From Natronogracilivirga saccharolytica (GTDB lineage Bacteria; Bacteroidota; Rhodothermia; Balneolales; Natronogracilivirgulaceae): a DNA stretch of 64,000 nucleotides. Each line of letters starts with the position of its first letter. Position 1 is the first letter of the stretch. Below are positions 25,441 to 35,285 of this stretch, piece after piece. Position numbers and translations under genes: made by a program. The DNA lies in NCBI RefSeq assembly GCF_017921895.1, contig NZ_JAFIDN010000002.1, positions 124,001 through 188,000 of the forward strand, written 5' to 3'. A model generated the notes under the pieces. That model ran no database searches, had not been told where the DNA came from, and saw only the letters and a list, made by a program, of their open reading frames with translations.

Positions 25441-27894
25441 TCATTCTCCGGCCGTTTTTTTCCTGCCGGCAGCAGCGGTGGTGTTACCTGTATCCTTCTG
25501 ACCATCAAAACCCGGAAAAACAGATGACCGGAAAACAAAAGGAAACGACTCCGAAATATGGTCTATGCCGGTGATTTTCAACCCTTCGGTAACCTTGGAC
25601 GGTATTTCCTCAAGGTCGGGAAGGTTTTCTTTGGGTATGATCACGCGGGATAAATTTTTTCGCCTGGCCGCAAGCAGCTTCTCGTTAAGTCCGCCAACGG
25701 CATACACCTCACCGCGCAACGTGATCTCGCCGGTTACAGCAACATCATGCCGCACAGAGGTGTCTGTAAGAAGTGATATCATGGCCAGTGCAATTCCCAT
25801 GCCCGCACTTGGACCGTCTTTCGGAATGGCTCCTTCCGGAATATGGACATGCAGCTCATTTTTTTCGAAAAAGTCTTCTGACAGACCCAGATCACTGGTG
25901 TGGGAACGGACATAGGTCAATGCCGCCTGCGCAGACTCCTTCATGACATCCCCCAGTTTGCCGGTCAGGATCAGCTTGTTTTTCCCGAACATCCGGGCGA
26001 CATCAAGCTGCAGGATACTGCCGCCGGTACTGGTCCAGGCAAGACCGTTTACACTGCCCACTTTGTCCTTTTTTTCCAGCGACCGGTCCTTGTATTTGGG
26101 AACTCCCAGGAATTCACGGACCCGTTTTTCGTTGATCGTTATCTGTGACGGCTTTTTCCCATCCTTTTTCTGCTTTACCGTCAATTTAGCCACTTTGCGA
26201 CACAAAGAGGCGAGGTTTTGCTCAAGAACACGGACACCCGCCTCGGCAGTATAAGATCGGATAACGGTTCGAATGGCATCATCTTTGAACTTTACGCGGG
26301 ATGGTGTGAGTCCGTGCGATGAGAGAAGCCGTGGAATCAGATGGCGTTTCGCAATTTCCACCTTGTCGTGTTCCAGGTAGCCATGGAGAGAAATGACCTC
26401 CATTCTGTCGAGCAGCGCCGGCTGGATGTGACCGGCAACATTGGCCGTGGTAATGAACATGACCTGGGACAGATCAAAATCCAGATCCATGTAATGGTCG
26501 TTGAACGTGTCATTCTGTTCCGGGTCGAGTACTTCAAGAACAGCCGATGACGGATCGCCGCGCATATCCTTCCCGAGCTTGTCAATCTCATCCAGAATAA
26601 TGACGGGATTCATAGTGCCGGCTTTTTTGATGGCCTGAATAATCCGGCCGGGCATCGATCCGATGTATGTTTTACGGTGGCCCCTGATTTCCGCCTCGTC
26701 ACTCACCCCACCAAGCGAGATTCGTACCATCTGGCGGTTCATGGCGTCAGCGATGGATTTGGCGAGGCTGGTTTTGCCCGTGCCCGGGGGGCCTTCAAAG
26801 CAGAGTATCTGACCTTTGATTTTGTTGACCAGGTTCAGGACGGCGATGTACTCAAGTATCCGTTCCTTTGGTTTTTCAAGTCCGAAATGGTCCTTTTCAA
26901 GAGCTCCGTGAACAGCGGTGATGTCAAGCCGGTCTTCCGAATATTTTCCCCATGGCAGGGCAAGTATCCAGTCCAGATAGTTGCGCGAAACACTGTAGTC
27001 TGGAGACATGGCCGGAGTTTTCTTAAGCCGCTCCAGTTCTTCATTCGCCTTGGCGCGGGCCGCATCCGGAAGGGCCAGCTTGTCCAGCTCTTCCTTGATG
27101 CGGGCAAGCTCTGGATCGGAATATCCGTCCTCATCGAGTTCATCCTGAAGGATTTTAATCTGCTCCTGGATGTAGAATTTTCGTTGTGTTTCCTGAATTT
27201 CGTCCTGGACCTTCTCGTTGATTTCGTTTGAAACGGCAAGCAGCTCCAGCTCACCGGTGAGATGCGTGAGGACCTTCCGGTATTTGTTCTCAATGTCCGG
27301 ATCTTCCAGAATCTGCTGCTTTTCATCAATATCCAGGTCCAGATAAGATGCCATGAAGTAAAGCAGGTTCTCCGGATTGTAGTTCTGTTCGAAGCCCAGC
27401 AGCACTTCTTCAGGCAGATTCTGGTTCAGGATGACGAGCCGCTCAAAACCCTCCTTGGTTTTCCTGATCAGCGCTTTGAGCCGCGCTGTCATGGTAACGG
27501 ACTTTGCTTCCTGAAGACTGATTTTTGCAGTCAGGTAGGACTCCTGCTCGTCGAATGAATCGGCTTCTGCAATCCGGATGCCGCTGATCAGGACTTTAAG
27601 CAGGTCGTTCGGCAGATGGAGTACCTGAATGATCTGCGCGAGTGTACCTTTTCTGTGGAGGCTGTCGGGTCCGGGATGTTCCTCTTCCGGATCTGTTTGA
27701 GCGCATAGCAGAACATATTTGTTGCCTTCAACAGCAGTGTTAACTGCTTCAATGGTTGCTTTGCGGCCGACGAGGATCGGAAACATCGTGTTCGGAAAAA
27801 TTACAGTGTCCCGCAGCGGAATCACGGGAACCTGTTCCGGCGCATCGGGAATCTGCTGATCCCGGGGGGATTTTTTTTGCTTATGTTTTTTCAT
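25441..27894 (-). CDS. lon: ATP-dependent Lon protease
   Basis: Cytoplasmic AAA+ serine protease for regulatory and damaged proteins. With the ATG at 27894 (MKKHKQKK) it is 817 aa, the usual size; an upstream in-frame start at 27972 would add 26 residues unlike the family. Domains in order: LON N-domain (VPVIPLRDTVIFPNTMFPILVGR), coiled-coil linker (RKFYIQEQIKILQDELDEDGYSD), AAA+ with Walker A CFEGPPGTGKTSLAKSIA and Walker B PVIILDEIDKLG, and the protease domain with catalytic Ser in PKDGPSAGMGIALA and Lys in GGLNEKLLAARR. It is divergent from recN. No HrcA/CIRCE element was seen upstream. Confidence 0.97.
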   Translation of the reverse strand: MKKHKQKKSPRDQQIPDAPEQVPVIPLRDTVIFPNTMFPILVGRKATIEAVNTAVEGNKYVLLCAQTDPEEEHPGPDSLHRKGTLAQIIQVLHLPNDLLKVLISGIRIAEADSFDEQESYLTAKISLQEAKSVTMTARLKALIRKTKEGFERLVILNQNLPEEVLLGFEQNYNPENLLYFMASYLDLDIDEKQQILEDPDIENKYRKVLTHLTGELELLAVSNEINEKVQDEIQETQRKFYIQEQIKILQDELDEDGYSDPELARIKEELDKLALPDAARAKANEELERLKKTPAMSPDYSVSRNYLDWILALPWGKYSEDRLDITAVHGALEKDHFGLEKPKERILEYIAVLNLVNKIKGQILCFEGPPGTGKTSLAKSIADAMNRQMVRISLGGVSDEAEIRGHRKTYIGSMPGRIIQAIKKAGTMNPVIILDEIDKLGKDMRGDPSSAVLEVLDPEQNDTFNDHYMDLDFDLSQVMFITTANVAGHIQPALLDRMEVISLHGYLEHDKVEIAKRHLIPRLLSSHGLTPSRVKFKDDAIRTVIRSYTAEAGVRVLEQNLASLCRKVAKLTVKQKKDGKKPSQITINEKRVREFLGVPKYKDRSLEKKDKVGSVNGLAWTSTGGSILQLDVARMFGKNKLILTGKLGDVMKESAQAALTYVRSHTSDLGLSEDFFEKNELHVHIPEGAIPKDGPSAGMGIALAMISLLTDTSVRHDVAVTGEITLRGEVYAVGGLNEKLLAARRKNLSRVIIPKENLPDLEEIPSKVTEGLKITGIDHISESFPFVFRSSVFPGFDGQKDTGNTTAAAGRKKTAGE

Positions 27895-27998
27895 TGCAAC
27901 AAAATAGCCATTTTTCATCCAAATCGGCACTGTAAGCCCCGGTAATTTCTGTTGTCTTGTCATTGAACACAAGACTCCACAAGTATGAAAAATAGTTC

Positions 27999-28006
27999 TA
28001 TCTTTG
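27999..28006 (+). promoter_or_regulatory. Putative recN promoter -7 element
   Basis: TATCTTTG is a full match to TAnnTTTG. It lies about 50 bp upstream of the GTG at 28057, so a transcript would start near 28013, after the longer in-frame ATG at 27985. This argues for the shorter RecN start. No convincing -33 TTTG is present at the right distance. Confidence 0.4.
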
Positions 28007-28056
28007 CAGTAAGAAAAAACGGTGCCAACACTTCAAAAAACGAAGATCGTGGAGCA

Positions 28057-29769
28057 GTGATTAAGAGTCTTTACATCAAAAATTATGCGTTGATTGATGA
28101 GCTGGAAGTGTCTTTCGGTGCCGGGCTTAATATTCTTACAGGTCAGACTGGTGCCGGGAAATCGATAATAATCGGGGCGCTGAATGTTGTTCTGGGTGAC
28201 CGGGCCGACACGGATACGGTACGCGAGGGCACCCGCAAGGCTGTGGTTGAAGCGGTGATTGGAACCGGCGGCAGACCGGATCAGGTTGTGGGCCGGCTGA
28301 TGGATGAAAACGAAATAGACCGGAATGAGAGTGAATTTATTCTCAGACGGGAGATCCGTCCGACCGGAAGCCGCGCTTTTGTGAATGACACACCGGTGAA
28401 CTTGTCTGCCCTGCGAATCATCGGGGACCGGCTTGTCGATCTTCATGGCCAGCACGATCATCAGCTGCTTCTGAAGCAGGACCATCACCGTGAGGTTATT
28501 GATGACCTGCCGGCGGTTCGGCCGGCTGCTTTGACTTACAAAAAACAGTTTGAAAAGGTCAAAAATCTGCGTTCAGAGCTGAATCGGCTTCAAAGACGCG
28601 AGCGCGAGCTGCAGGAAAAAATGGAACTGTACCGTTTTCAGCTTCAGGAGCTCGAGGCTGCTGATCTGGATCCTGATGCATTTGAGGAGCTTGAATCTGA
28701 AATGAAGCGGCTGGATCATGCCGAAGAACTGGATGAAAAAGCGGCACTGGTAAACTATCTGGGCTCCGAAAGCGAACACAGTCTGATGGACCTGATGACC
28801 CGCATTGAAGAAGCTATTCAGGACATGGCCGGTATGGATGAGGAGTTCGGGACATACCTGAATGAGTTGCAGACGGCAAAAGTAAGTGTGCAGGAGCTTC
28901 TTTCCTACGCTGAGCAGTACCGGTCCAGAATTGAGTTCAACCCGGACCGGCTGGAAGAGCTGAGAAGGAAACAGGCGGAAATAAGGCGTCTGGAGAAAAA
29001 GTATGGCCTGGAATTGTCTGCTCTTGCAAAATACCGGGAAGAGATAAGGGAGTCGGTAAATCTGGCTGAAAACTTTGATCTTGAACTTGAAAAGAAACAA
29101 AAGGAAGCTGCTGAAGCTGCCGGTGTGCTCAGAGATTGTGCCGAAAAACTGCACGGGGCCAGACTCGAAGAAGGTGCTGAACTGGGAAAAAGAATTTCCG
29201 ACACACTTCGACAGCTTGGAATTCCGAATAACCGGTTTGAGACAAAAGTTGCATGGCGGCACGACAATGAAGGATGGATCGAGATTGATGGCCGGCCGGT
29301 AGCCTGTGGCAGTGACGGTCCGGACGATGTGATTTTTTACATCAGTACAAACAAGGGGGAATCGCCCAAACCCCTGGCCAGTATTGCCTCCGGTGGTGAA
29401 ATATCGCGTGTGATGCTGGCCATGAAATCCGTTATTGCCAGAGAGCAGCATCTGCCGGTTATGATATTTGATGAAATTGACACCGGAATTGGCGGTGCGG
29501 TTGCCGAACAGGTTGGCAAAACCATGCATGACCTGTCGAAACACTGTCAGATCATCGCCATTACCCATCAGGCCCAGATCGCCGGTCAGGCAGATCACCA
29601 CTTCAGCGTGGAAAAGCGGGAATCTGATGACAGAACCGTAACCAGGATTATTGAGCTGGATGATGAAGCACATATCCGGGAGGTTGCGTCACTGATGAGC
29701 GGAAGCGAAATCAGCGAATATGCGCTGGCAAGTGCCAGGGAGCTGGTGGACAGGGCAAAAGGACGATAA
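28057..29769 (+). CDS. recN: DNA repair protein RecN
   Basis: SMC-like ATPase for double-strand break repair. The 570-aa form starts at GTG 28057 (then IKSLYIKNYALIDELEVSFG, the standard RecN N-terminus), with GGAG just upstream at 28051. A longer frame from 27985 adds 24 atypical residues and includes the promoter-like element. Walker A is LTGQTGAGKSIIIGAL. The central coiled coils span about residues 150-370. The signature is PLASIASGGEISRVMLAMKSV, and Walker B is MIFDEIDTGIGGAVAEQVGK. All catalytic parts are intact. It is divergent from lon. Confidence 0.94.
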   Translation: MIKSLYIKNYALIDELEVSFGAGLNILTGQTGAGKSIIIGALNVVLGDRADTDTVREGTRKAVVEAVIGTGGRPDQVVGRLMDENEIDRNESEFILRREIRPTGSRAFVNDTPVNLSALRIIGDRLVDLHGQHDHQLLLKQDHHREVIDDLPAVRPAALTYKKQFEKVKNLRSELNRLQRRERELQEKMELYRFQLQELEAADLDPDAFEELESEMKRLDHAEELDEKAALVNYLGSESEHSLMDLMTRIEEAIQDMAGMDEEFGTYLNELQTAKVSVQELLSYAEQYRSRIEFNPDRLEELRRKQAEIRRLEKKYGLELSALAKYREEIRESVNLAENFDLELEKKQKEAAEAAGVLRDCAEKLHGARLEEGAELGKRISDTLRQLGIPNNRFETKVAWRHDNEGWIEIDGRPVACGSDGPDDVIFYISTNKGESPKPLASIASGGEISRVMLAMKSVIAREQHLPVMIFDEIDTGIGGAVAEQVGKTMHDLSKHCQIIAITHQAQIAGQADHHFSVEKRESDDRTVTRIIELDDEAHIREVASLMSGSEISEYALASARELVDRAKGR

Positions 29770-29871
29770 ATGCGCATCTGGTAAAAACAATGACTGCTTT
29801 GTTTTTCAGAGCGGAGCTAAAAACAGCCTGAAATCAATAGTTTAGGTAAAAAGATTAAACAGAATAATTCG

Positions 29872-30678
29872 GTGACAGAAGAAGGCAAATCCGTATTTAC
29901 GTATCGGGATATCCCGGTGACCTATTACAAAGTTGGCCAGGGACGGCCACTGCTTTTGCTGCATGGCTGGGGAAGCAGGGCCAGCGTCATGATGCCGCTG
30001 GCCGGGGCACTTGGTGATATCAGGACCTGCTATATTCCGGACCTTCCAGGATTCGGAGACACCCCTGCCCCCGGCAGGCCCTGGAATGTTGACGATTATG
30101 CCGATATGGTTACTGCCTTTGCATCACTTGCCGGAGCCGGCGCTATAGATGTTCTCGCACATTCATTCGGTGGACGAATTACACTGAAGTGGGCTGCAAG
30201 AGAACATGCGGACATTGCTCCGAAAAAGGTGATTATCACCGGCGGGGCCGGAATGAAGCCCCGGCGTACGTTCTCATTTTACCGCCGCCGGGCCCTTGCA
30301 ATGATACTGAAGCTCCCTTTTCAGTTACTGCCGCAAGGTTTAAAAAGCAAAGCGCTCTCCTGGTTGCGTGAAACCCGTATATGGAAGTCTCTGGGGTCAT
30401 CCGACTATCGCGAACTTGACGGTGTGATGCGGGAGACATTTGTAAAAACAGTGTCGGAACATCTGGAAAGCTGTCTGTCACACATAAATCAGGAAGTACT
30501 TCTGCTTTGGGGCAAGGATGATCCCTATACGCCCTGGTATCAGGCCGGCCGAATGGAAAAAGGCTTGAAAAACGGTGTGCTTGTGGGAATCGATAATGCC
30601 GGACACTATGCTTTTCTGGATCAGCCGGGTCGTTTCACGAGGATATCAAAGGCATTTCTGGAACCGGATGGCAGCTGA
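29872..30678 (+). CDS. Alpha/beta-fold hydrolase
   Basis: A 268-aa serine hydrolase without signal peptide. The oxyanion region is LLLLHGWGSRASVM, the nucleophile elbow is VLAHSFGGRI (Ser near residue 98), the acid is in LLWGKDDPYTPW and the His is in NAGHYAFLDQPGRF. A basic, hydrophobic cap (FYRRRALAMILKLPFQLLPQGLKSK) covers about residues 140-180. The start is GTG 29872. Many such proteins are esterases or C-C hydrolases; the substrate cannot be inferred. It is convergent with the ENPP-like gene (14-bp gap). Confidence 0.85.
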   Translation: MTEEGKSVFTYRDIPVTYYKVGQGRPLLLLHGWGSRASVMMPLAGALGDIRTCYIPDLPGFGDTPAPGRPWNVDDYADMVTAFASLAGAGAIDVLAHSFGGRITLKWAAREHADIAPKKVIITGGAGMKPRRTFSFYRRRALAMILKLPFQLLPQGLKSKALSWLRETRIWKSLGSSDYRELDGVMRETFVKTVSEHLESCLSHINQEVLLLWGKDDPYTPWYQAGRMEKGLKNGVLVGIDNAGHYAFLDQPGRFTRISKAFLEPDGS

Positions 30679-30692
30679 CCTGTAAGATCCGC

Positions 30693-31931
30693 TCACCTAA
30701 GAATGTGTTTTAATTTGTCAGAATCTCCATCATTTTCATAAGGCTCTATGCTCAGCAACTGGCACATTAATTCATAAATATGAACCAGTTCAAAAGCGCG
30801 GATGGTCTTTCCGGTTTTGAAATCGGGGCCATGTGCAAGAAAAAAAGCCTGCATTTCATAGGCCAGGTTATCATATCCATGAGTACCGGAAGTAATGCCG
30901 AATGATTCCATTCTATCTCTGCTGGTGATTGTATATCCGACATCGGCGATAACAATAATTTCCGGAACTCTGTGGTGGTTTTTGAAGTGAAATCTGTCAG
31001 GAATATTCTCTTTTCTGAATACCTTGTAATTTTCCTGGCTGTTTTTTAGAGCACGATAAATCTGTTCCGTACTGTTTTGAAGCGGTTGAATCATGGCTAC
31101 GGGGTCCCAGTCCCGGACTTCCGCATCACCAAGTGATATAATATCATCAAGCATGATAACACGATCTTCAGATGTGGCAGCCATACCATGATCGGAAACG
31201 ATTATGATATTTGAAGATTCACGAAGGCCATGTTTGTCAAGTTCACTGATTAAATAGTCAAGTGTACTGTCTGTTTTCTCCAGAGCTGCAGTAACGGAAT
31301 CAGAATCCGGGCCAAACCAATGACCATAACTGTCAACAATGCTGAAATAAAGTGTATTCAACAGGGAATACTCATTATCAGGAAGTGTCATCCAGTGAAT
31401 TAATGAGTCAACGCGATCCTGATGAGGCATATCCTGATTATAGGAAAGCCAGTATGTAGCCTGAGTATCCTTGATCGGAGCCTCTGATCCTGGCCAAAAA
31501 ATAGTAGCAGAAGTGATTCCCTGGATTTCGGCAGTAACCCATACAGGTTCTCCCCCGTACCAGTCAGGGTTAGTTACCGCATTTCTGTCGCTCAGGCTGA
31601 AGCTGGCATCAAGTACAGGGTCATACATATTATTTGCAATAATACCTGTATTTTCTGAATACCGGCCGGTGGCAATAGAATAATGATTCGGAAAGGTTTT
31701 TGTAGGAAATATCGGAATCAGATTTTCTGCAATGACTCCTCCGGAAGCAAGACTGTCCAGCACGGGTGTATGTGCGCGGGAAAGATAGTCAGGATGCAGG
31801 CCATCGATAGATATCAGAATAAGCCTGTTGGGTTCTGGAAACGTATTATCTGATAATTCAAATAATCTGCTTTTTATCCCTAAAGCAGCTATAACAAGAA
31901 ATGCGATAAGTGCGGCAGAAAAAAACTTCAT
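30693..31931 (-). CDS. ENPP-type phosphodiesterase / alkaline phosphatase superfamily protein
   Basis: An exported enzyme of the nucleotide pyrophosphatase/phosphodiesterase family. Metal site and nucleophile: LILISIDGLHPDYL (Asp), FPTKTFPNHYSIATGRYSENTGI (Thr nucleophile in PTKTFPNH), SIVDSYGHWFGPDS (Asp/His), NIIIVSDHGMAA (Asp-His) and ITSGTHGYDN (His). All six ligands appear present. The start at 31931 gives 412 aa with a hydrophobic N-terminal signal (KFFSAALIAFLVIAALG). A longer frame to 31976 would run into the terminator at 31958..31988. The substrate may be nucleotides or phospholipid headgroups. Confidence 0.88.
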   Translation of the reverse strand: MKFFSAALIAFLVIAALGIKSRLFELSDNTFPEPNRLILISIDGLHPDYLSRAHTPVLDSLASGGVIAENLIPIFPTKTFPNHYSIATGRYSENTGIIANNMYDPVLDASFSLSDRNAVTNPDWYGGEPVWVTAEIQGITSATIFWPGSEAPIKDTQATYWLSYNQDMPHQDRVDSLIHWMTLPDNEYSLLNTLYFSIVDSYGHWFGPDSDSVTAALEKTDSTLDYLISELDKHGLRESSNIIIVSDHGMAATSEDRVIMLDDIISLGDAEVRDWDPVAMIQPLQNSTEQIYRALKNSQENYKVFRKENIPDRFHFKNHHRVPEIIVIADVGYTITSRDRMESFGITSGTHGYDNLAYEMQAFFLAHGPDFKTGKTIRAFELVHIYELMCQLLSIEPYENDGDSDKLKHILR

Positions 31932-31957
31932 TGAATTTGCAATCAGCGTTATAAAAA

Positions 31958-31988
31958 CGAAAAAGGCTCCGGTCAAGAGCCTTTTTCG
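31958..31988 (-). terminator. Rho-independent terminator of the TonB receptor gene
   Basis: A perfect 12-bp stem: CGAAAAAGGCTC at 31958..31969 pairs with GAGCCTTTTTCG at 31977..31988, with a 7-nt loop. On the minus strand it is followed by a T-run (TCGTTTTTAT). It sits 70 bp past the receptor stop at 32058 and separates it from the ENPP-like gene. Confidence 0.8.
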
Positions 31989-32057
31989 TGTTAGGTTGTG
32001 GGTTCAGGTGTGTTGCTCAAGCGGCCTGCTGGAATAGAACTCTTTGTGTTTTAGCAA

Positions 32058-35000
32058 TCAGTTAAAAAGATACCGGACTCCGAACAGCATACGCCATCTG
32101 GAACTGCCGCCGTCAATATCATACCGGTCAACACCGGTTTCGCCATCCCTGAATGTAAACTCAGGAGTGGTGCCATCTTCTGCATATCCTTCAAAATTAT
32201 ACAGATAGTAATTGTTGAAATCTCCGGGGATGGCATAATTCGTACCCCATTCGCTGTTCAGCAGATTACCAACATTTTGAATATCGGCGGAAACCTGGAA
32301 ACGATGCATCTGGCCGCCCATCAACAAACCGAACTCCTGCCGGATGCCAACATCAAATAAGGCAGTAAACGGTCCCCATGCGCCATTTTTTTCAGCATAT
32401 TGACCACGGTTGTTTCTGAGATACCGGTCATCTTCGATCAGGTTGTCCAGTCGTTCCCACTGCTCCGCTGCGGTAATTGTCTGTCCGTTTGATTCGTAAT
32501 CAACAAGGTTAATGTCGCCAAAAGACCCAGGAATGTAGGCCAGTGAACGATTTCGGCCCGTGCTTCCGGTTTCATTATTCAGGTTTCTCGCATCAAATCC
32601 ACCTATGACATAAGAGTGGGGAATTCCGGACTGGGCATTCATAAACAAAGAGAATGTAGTGCTCATACTTCCGGAATTGGTCCACTGGTGCCTGTATGAA
32701 AGAGCACTGATAAAGCGATGCCCGGCAGCAAAATCCGATCTGCCGTAATCAGGATTATTCCGCCCGTCTACATTAACCTGCCCTCGCCACTGGGATGAAT
32801 TCTGTGATGATGTTCCTTCTGACAGTGCTCTGGCATCACCGTAAGAGTAAGCCAGGGTGGCATTCAGTCCGAAGTCAAAATTTTTGGCGAAGGAAGCAGA
32901 CAAGTTGTATGTATATCCTTTTGAGGTGTTGCTTGCAAGATATACCGCGTTATAAGTCGGATCTATGCTTTCGCCGACATAAACAGGCCTGTTATCTGCA
33001 CTTCCGGTCCAGTTGAAGTCAACAGTTGGATCAGAGTTGACATTTGTGTAGGTGATATTGTTGATGGTTTTGGTATAAATAGCCTCGAGCGTTGTTGTTA
33101 TATCACCTGGAAGAGTAAAGTCGGTTGCCAGATTGGTTCTGAAAATCTGGGGATACTTGAAATCTTCGACAAAGAGATCCATCTGACCCGACGGAGTGAC
33201 AAACTGTGGGTTGGTCGGCTGACCGTCGGGATCGGCAATGAATCGGAAATCATCATCAAGATCACTCAAACTCACTCCCCCTGCAGTCAGTCCATTATTT
33301 GTGAACATGGCTCCGGGCCAGACAAACGGGATTCTGCTGGTAAACAGTCCCAGGCCACCGCGAATGACGTTGTCAAATCTGCTTCCGGTTGCATACTGGA
33401 AGCCCAGTCGTGGTGAAAACATAAGCTGCCCGTCAGGGGCGCTGCCGGCACGGGTGTTTTCGGCGATATCATAGGCCTCCTGAATTGCGGGAAGCGCAGT
33501 GTTGTTGAAGTAACTGTCTTCAACGGGATCATCAAGAATGTAAGGCAGGTCAAGTCTCAGCCCGGCGGTAAGTGTCAGGTTGTCGTTTACCATCCATTCG
33601 TTCTGTGCATACAGACCAAACTGAATGGCATTAAAGTCTGCTGCGCCGTCACCGTCCAGTGCGTAAGTCCGGGTATAGAAGCTGGGAGCTTCATTATTAA
33701 TGAAATCATCGATGCTGTCAAACTCATAATACCCGAAGTTTTGTCTGAGGAACAAATTGTAAATGCTGTAAAACTCATTATGAGTGCCAAGGGTTATCGT
33801 ATGGTTGCCCCGGAAAATCTGGAAATTGTTGGTCAGGGTGAATATGTCCTGATCCAGTTGGTTGGCGGTGGAAAATTGTTCAGAGCCAAATTCAATTGAA
33901 CCTCCTCCGCCGTCAGCGATACTGACATACGGAAAACGGTCTCCAAGTGTGCCGCGGTCGTCTCTTACTCTTACATAGCTCAAAGTCAGATTGTTTGAGT
34001 GATTTTGGCCGAAAATGGAATTAAGTTCAATGGCCGAAGAATTGGTTACACTCGGGAAGTAAACACCGTTATTAGAAAAGTTGATTCTGGAGCTGCTGCC
34101 GGCTCTGCGGCTGAATTGTTCAGCCTTGGTATACTGATGGCGCAGAGTCAGAAAGTGGTTCGGACTGATGTTAAAGTCCAGCTTACCGAAAAACTTAAGT
34201 CCGTCCAGGTCTCTGGAAGTGTTTCCGAATGTTCCCGGATCGTAGTCATAGGTATTTAAAAGATGTTCTCTGAGACGATCAAGATCACCTGTACTGGCGC
34301 GTTCATCATGAGAGGTGTATTCCTGAACATTGAATGGTGCCGGCGTAGCATCCCTCTGGACTTCTACGTTTGTAAAGAAAAATAACCGGTCCTCAATGAT
34401 CGGACCACTGGCAGAGACTCCGAACTGCCTTTCGGTGAAGTCTTCAACCTGTTCAGGGTCAACGCCAAGCCGGTCAGCCTGTACCCGGTTGGTTTTGCCG
34501 ACCAGATTTTCATTTCGAACATAATTGTAGGCGGATGCCGAAAATGTATTCGTACCCGATTTCGTAACGGCATTAATTCCTCCACCGGCAAAGCCTCCCA
34601 TAGAGACATCATAAGGAGAAATTACGGTCTGAACCTGCTCTACAATGTCCAGGCTGAATGGGGAAATCCCGGTTTGTCCTCCGTGGGTTCCGGAGGCAGC
34701 AAGTCCGAAAACATCATTATTCACGGCCCCGTCAATATAGAGTGCATTATATCGGTTATTCATGCCGGCAAAAGTGATTCCGCTGCCACCGTAAGCACTT
34801 GATTGTGGAGTAAGTCGCAGGAAGTCGTTCAAGCCCCGGTCCAGGGTGGGCAGATCTTCAAGATTGCGAGATGAAATTTGGGTGCTGGTCCCGGAGTTTT
34901 GCCCGGCTGACCCGGCAGTAGCCGTTACAGTAATGGCATCCATATCAATAATTTGTTCTGAAAGCTCAAAGTTGCGGCGTTCTGTTTCACCGAGCCTTAA

Positions 35001-35285
35001 GGACAGGTTTTCCAGTTCGTATGAGCTGTATCCGGTATAGGAAACACGAACGTTATAGGGACCGCCGACACGCATGCCGGGAATTCGGAAATGCCCGTTG
35101 CGGTCTGTAGCTGCTCCATATTGTGTTCCTGATGGGATATGTGTGGCAAGGACTGTTGCTCCAATTAAAGGTTCCTGATTGTCATCAGTTACTGTCCCCG
35201 ACATAGCGGAGGTAGTTACTCCCTGTGCCAACAGATAGCACGGAATAAATGTTAAAAAGAAGACTGTAAGTAGAATGTGTTTCAT
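32058..35285 (-). CDS. Oar-like TonB-dependent outer-membrane receptor
   Basis: A 1075-aa outer-membrane protein. Signal peptide residues 1-21 (LTFIPCYLLAQG), then a carboxypeptidase-regulatory-like domain (SGTVTDDNQEPLIGATVLATHIPSGTQYGAATDRNGHFRIPGMRVGGPYNVRVSYTG). The plug domain (NDFLRLTPQSSAYGGSGITFAGMNNRYNALYIDGAVNNDVFG) is followed by a long barrel ending in RMLFGVRYLFN with terminal aromatic Asn. The order matches Oar/CarbopepD_reg receptors typical of FCB bacteria, which import or display peptides or other ligands. No SusD partner is adjacent, so polysaccharide uptake of the SusCD type is not indicated. Its upstream region holds tandem repeats. Confidence 0.88.
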   Translation of the reverse strand: MKHILLTVFFLTFIPCYLLAQGVTTSAMSGTVTDDNQEPLIGATVLATHIPSGTQYGAATDRNGHFRIPGMRVGGPYNVRVSYTGYSSYELENLSLRLGETERRNFELSEQIIDMDAITVTATAGSAGQNSGTSTQISSRNLEDLPTLDRGLNDFLRLTPQSSAYGGSGITFAGMNNRYNALYIDGAVNNDVFGLAASGTHGGQTGISPFSLDIVEQVQTVISPYDVSMGGFAGGGINAVTKSGTNTFSASAYNYVRNENLVGKTNRVQADRLGVDPEQVEDFTERQFGVSASGPIIEDRLFFFTNVEVQRDATPAPFNVQEYTSHDERASTGDLDRLREHLLNTYDYDPGTFGNTSRDLDGLKFFGKLDFNISPNHFLTLRHQYTKAEQFSRRAGSSSRINFSNNGVYFPSVTNSSAIELNSIFGQNHSNNLTLSYVRVRDDRGTLGDRFPYVSIADGGGGSIEFGSEQFSTANQLDQDIFTLTNNFQIFRGNHTITLGTHNEFYSIYNLFLRQNFGYYEFDSIDDFINNEAPSFYTRTYALDGDGAADFNAIQFGLYAQNEWMVNDNLTLTAGLRLDLPYILDDPVEDSYFNNTALPAIQEAYDIAENTRAGSAPDGQLMFSPRLGFQYATGSRFDNVIRGGLGLFTSRIPFVWPGAMFTNNGLTAGGVSLSDLDDDFRFIADPDGQPTNPQFVTPSGQMDLFVEDFKYPQIFRTNLATDFTLPGDITTTLEAIYTKTINNITYTNVNSDPTVDFNWTGSADNRPVYVGESIDPTYNAVYLASNTSKGYTYNLSASFAKNFDFGLNATLAYSYGDARALSEGTSSQNSSQWRGQVNVDGRNNPDYGRSDFAAGHRFISALSYRHQWTNSGSMSTTFSLFMNAQSGIPHSYVIGGFDARNLNNETGSTGRNRSLAYIPGSFGDINLVDYESNGQTITAAEQWERLDNLIEDDRYLRNNRGQYAEKNGAWGPFTALFDVGIRQEFGLLMGGQMHRFQVSADIQNVGNLLNSEWGTNYAIPGDFNNYYLYNFEGYAEDGTTPEFTFRDGETGVDRYDIDGGSSRWRMLFGVRYLFN

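Noticed and set aside
28573-29673. Long open frame (366 codons) on the minus strand
   Set aside because: It is wholly antisense to recN, which has intact motifs; the translation is low-complexity and unlike any family.
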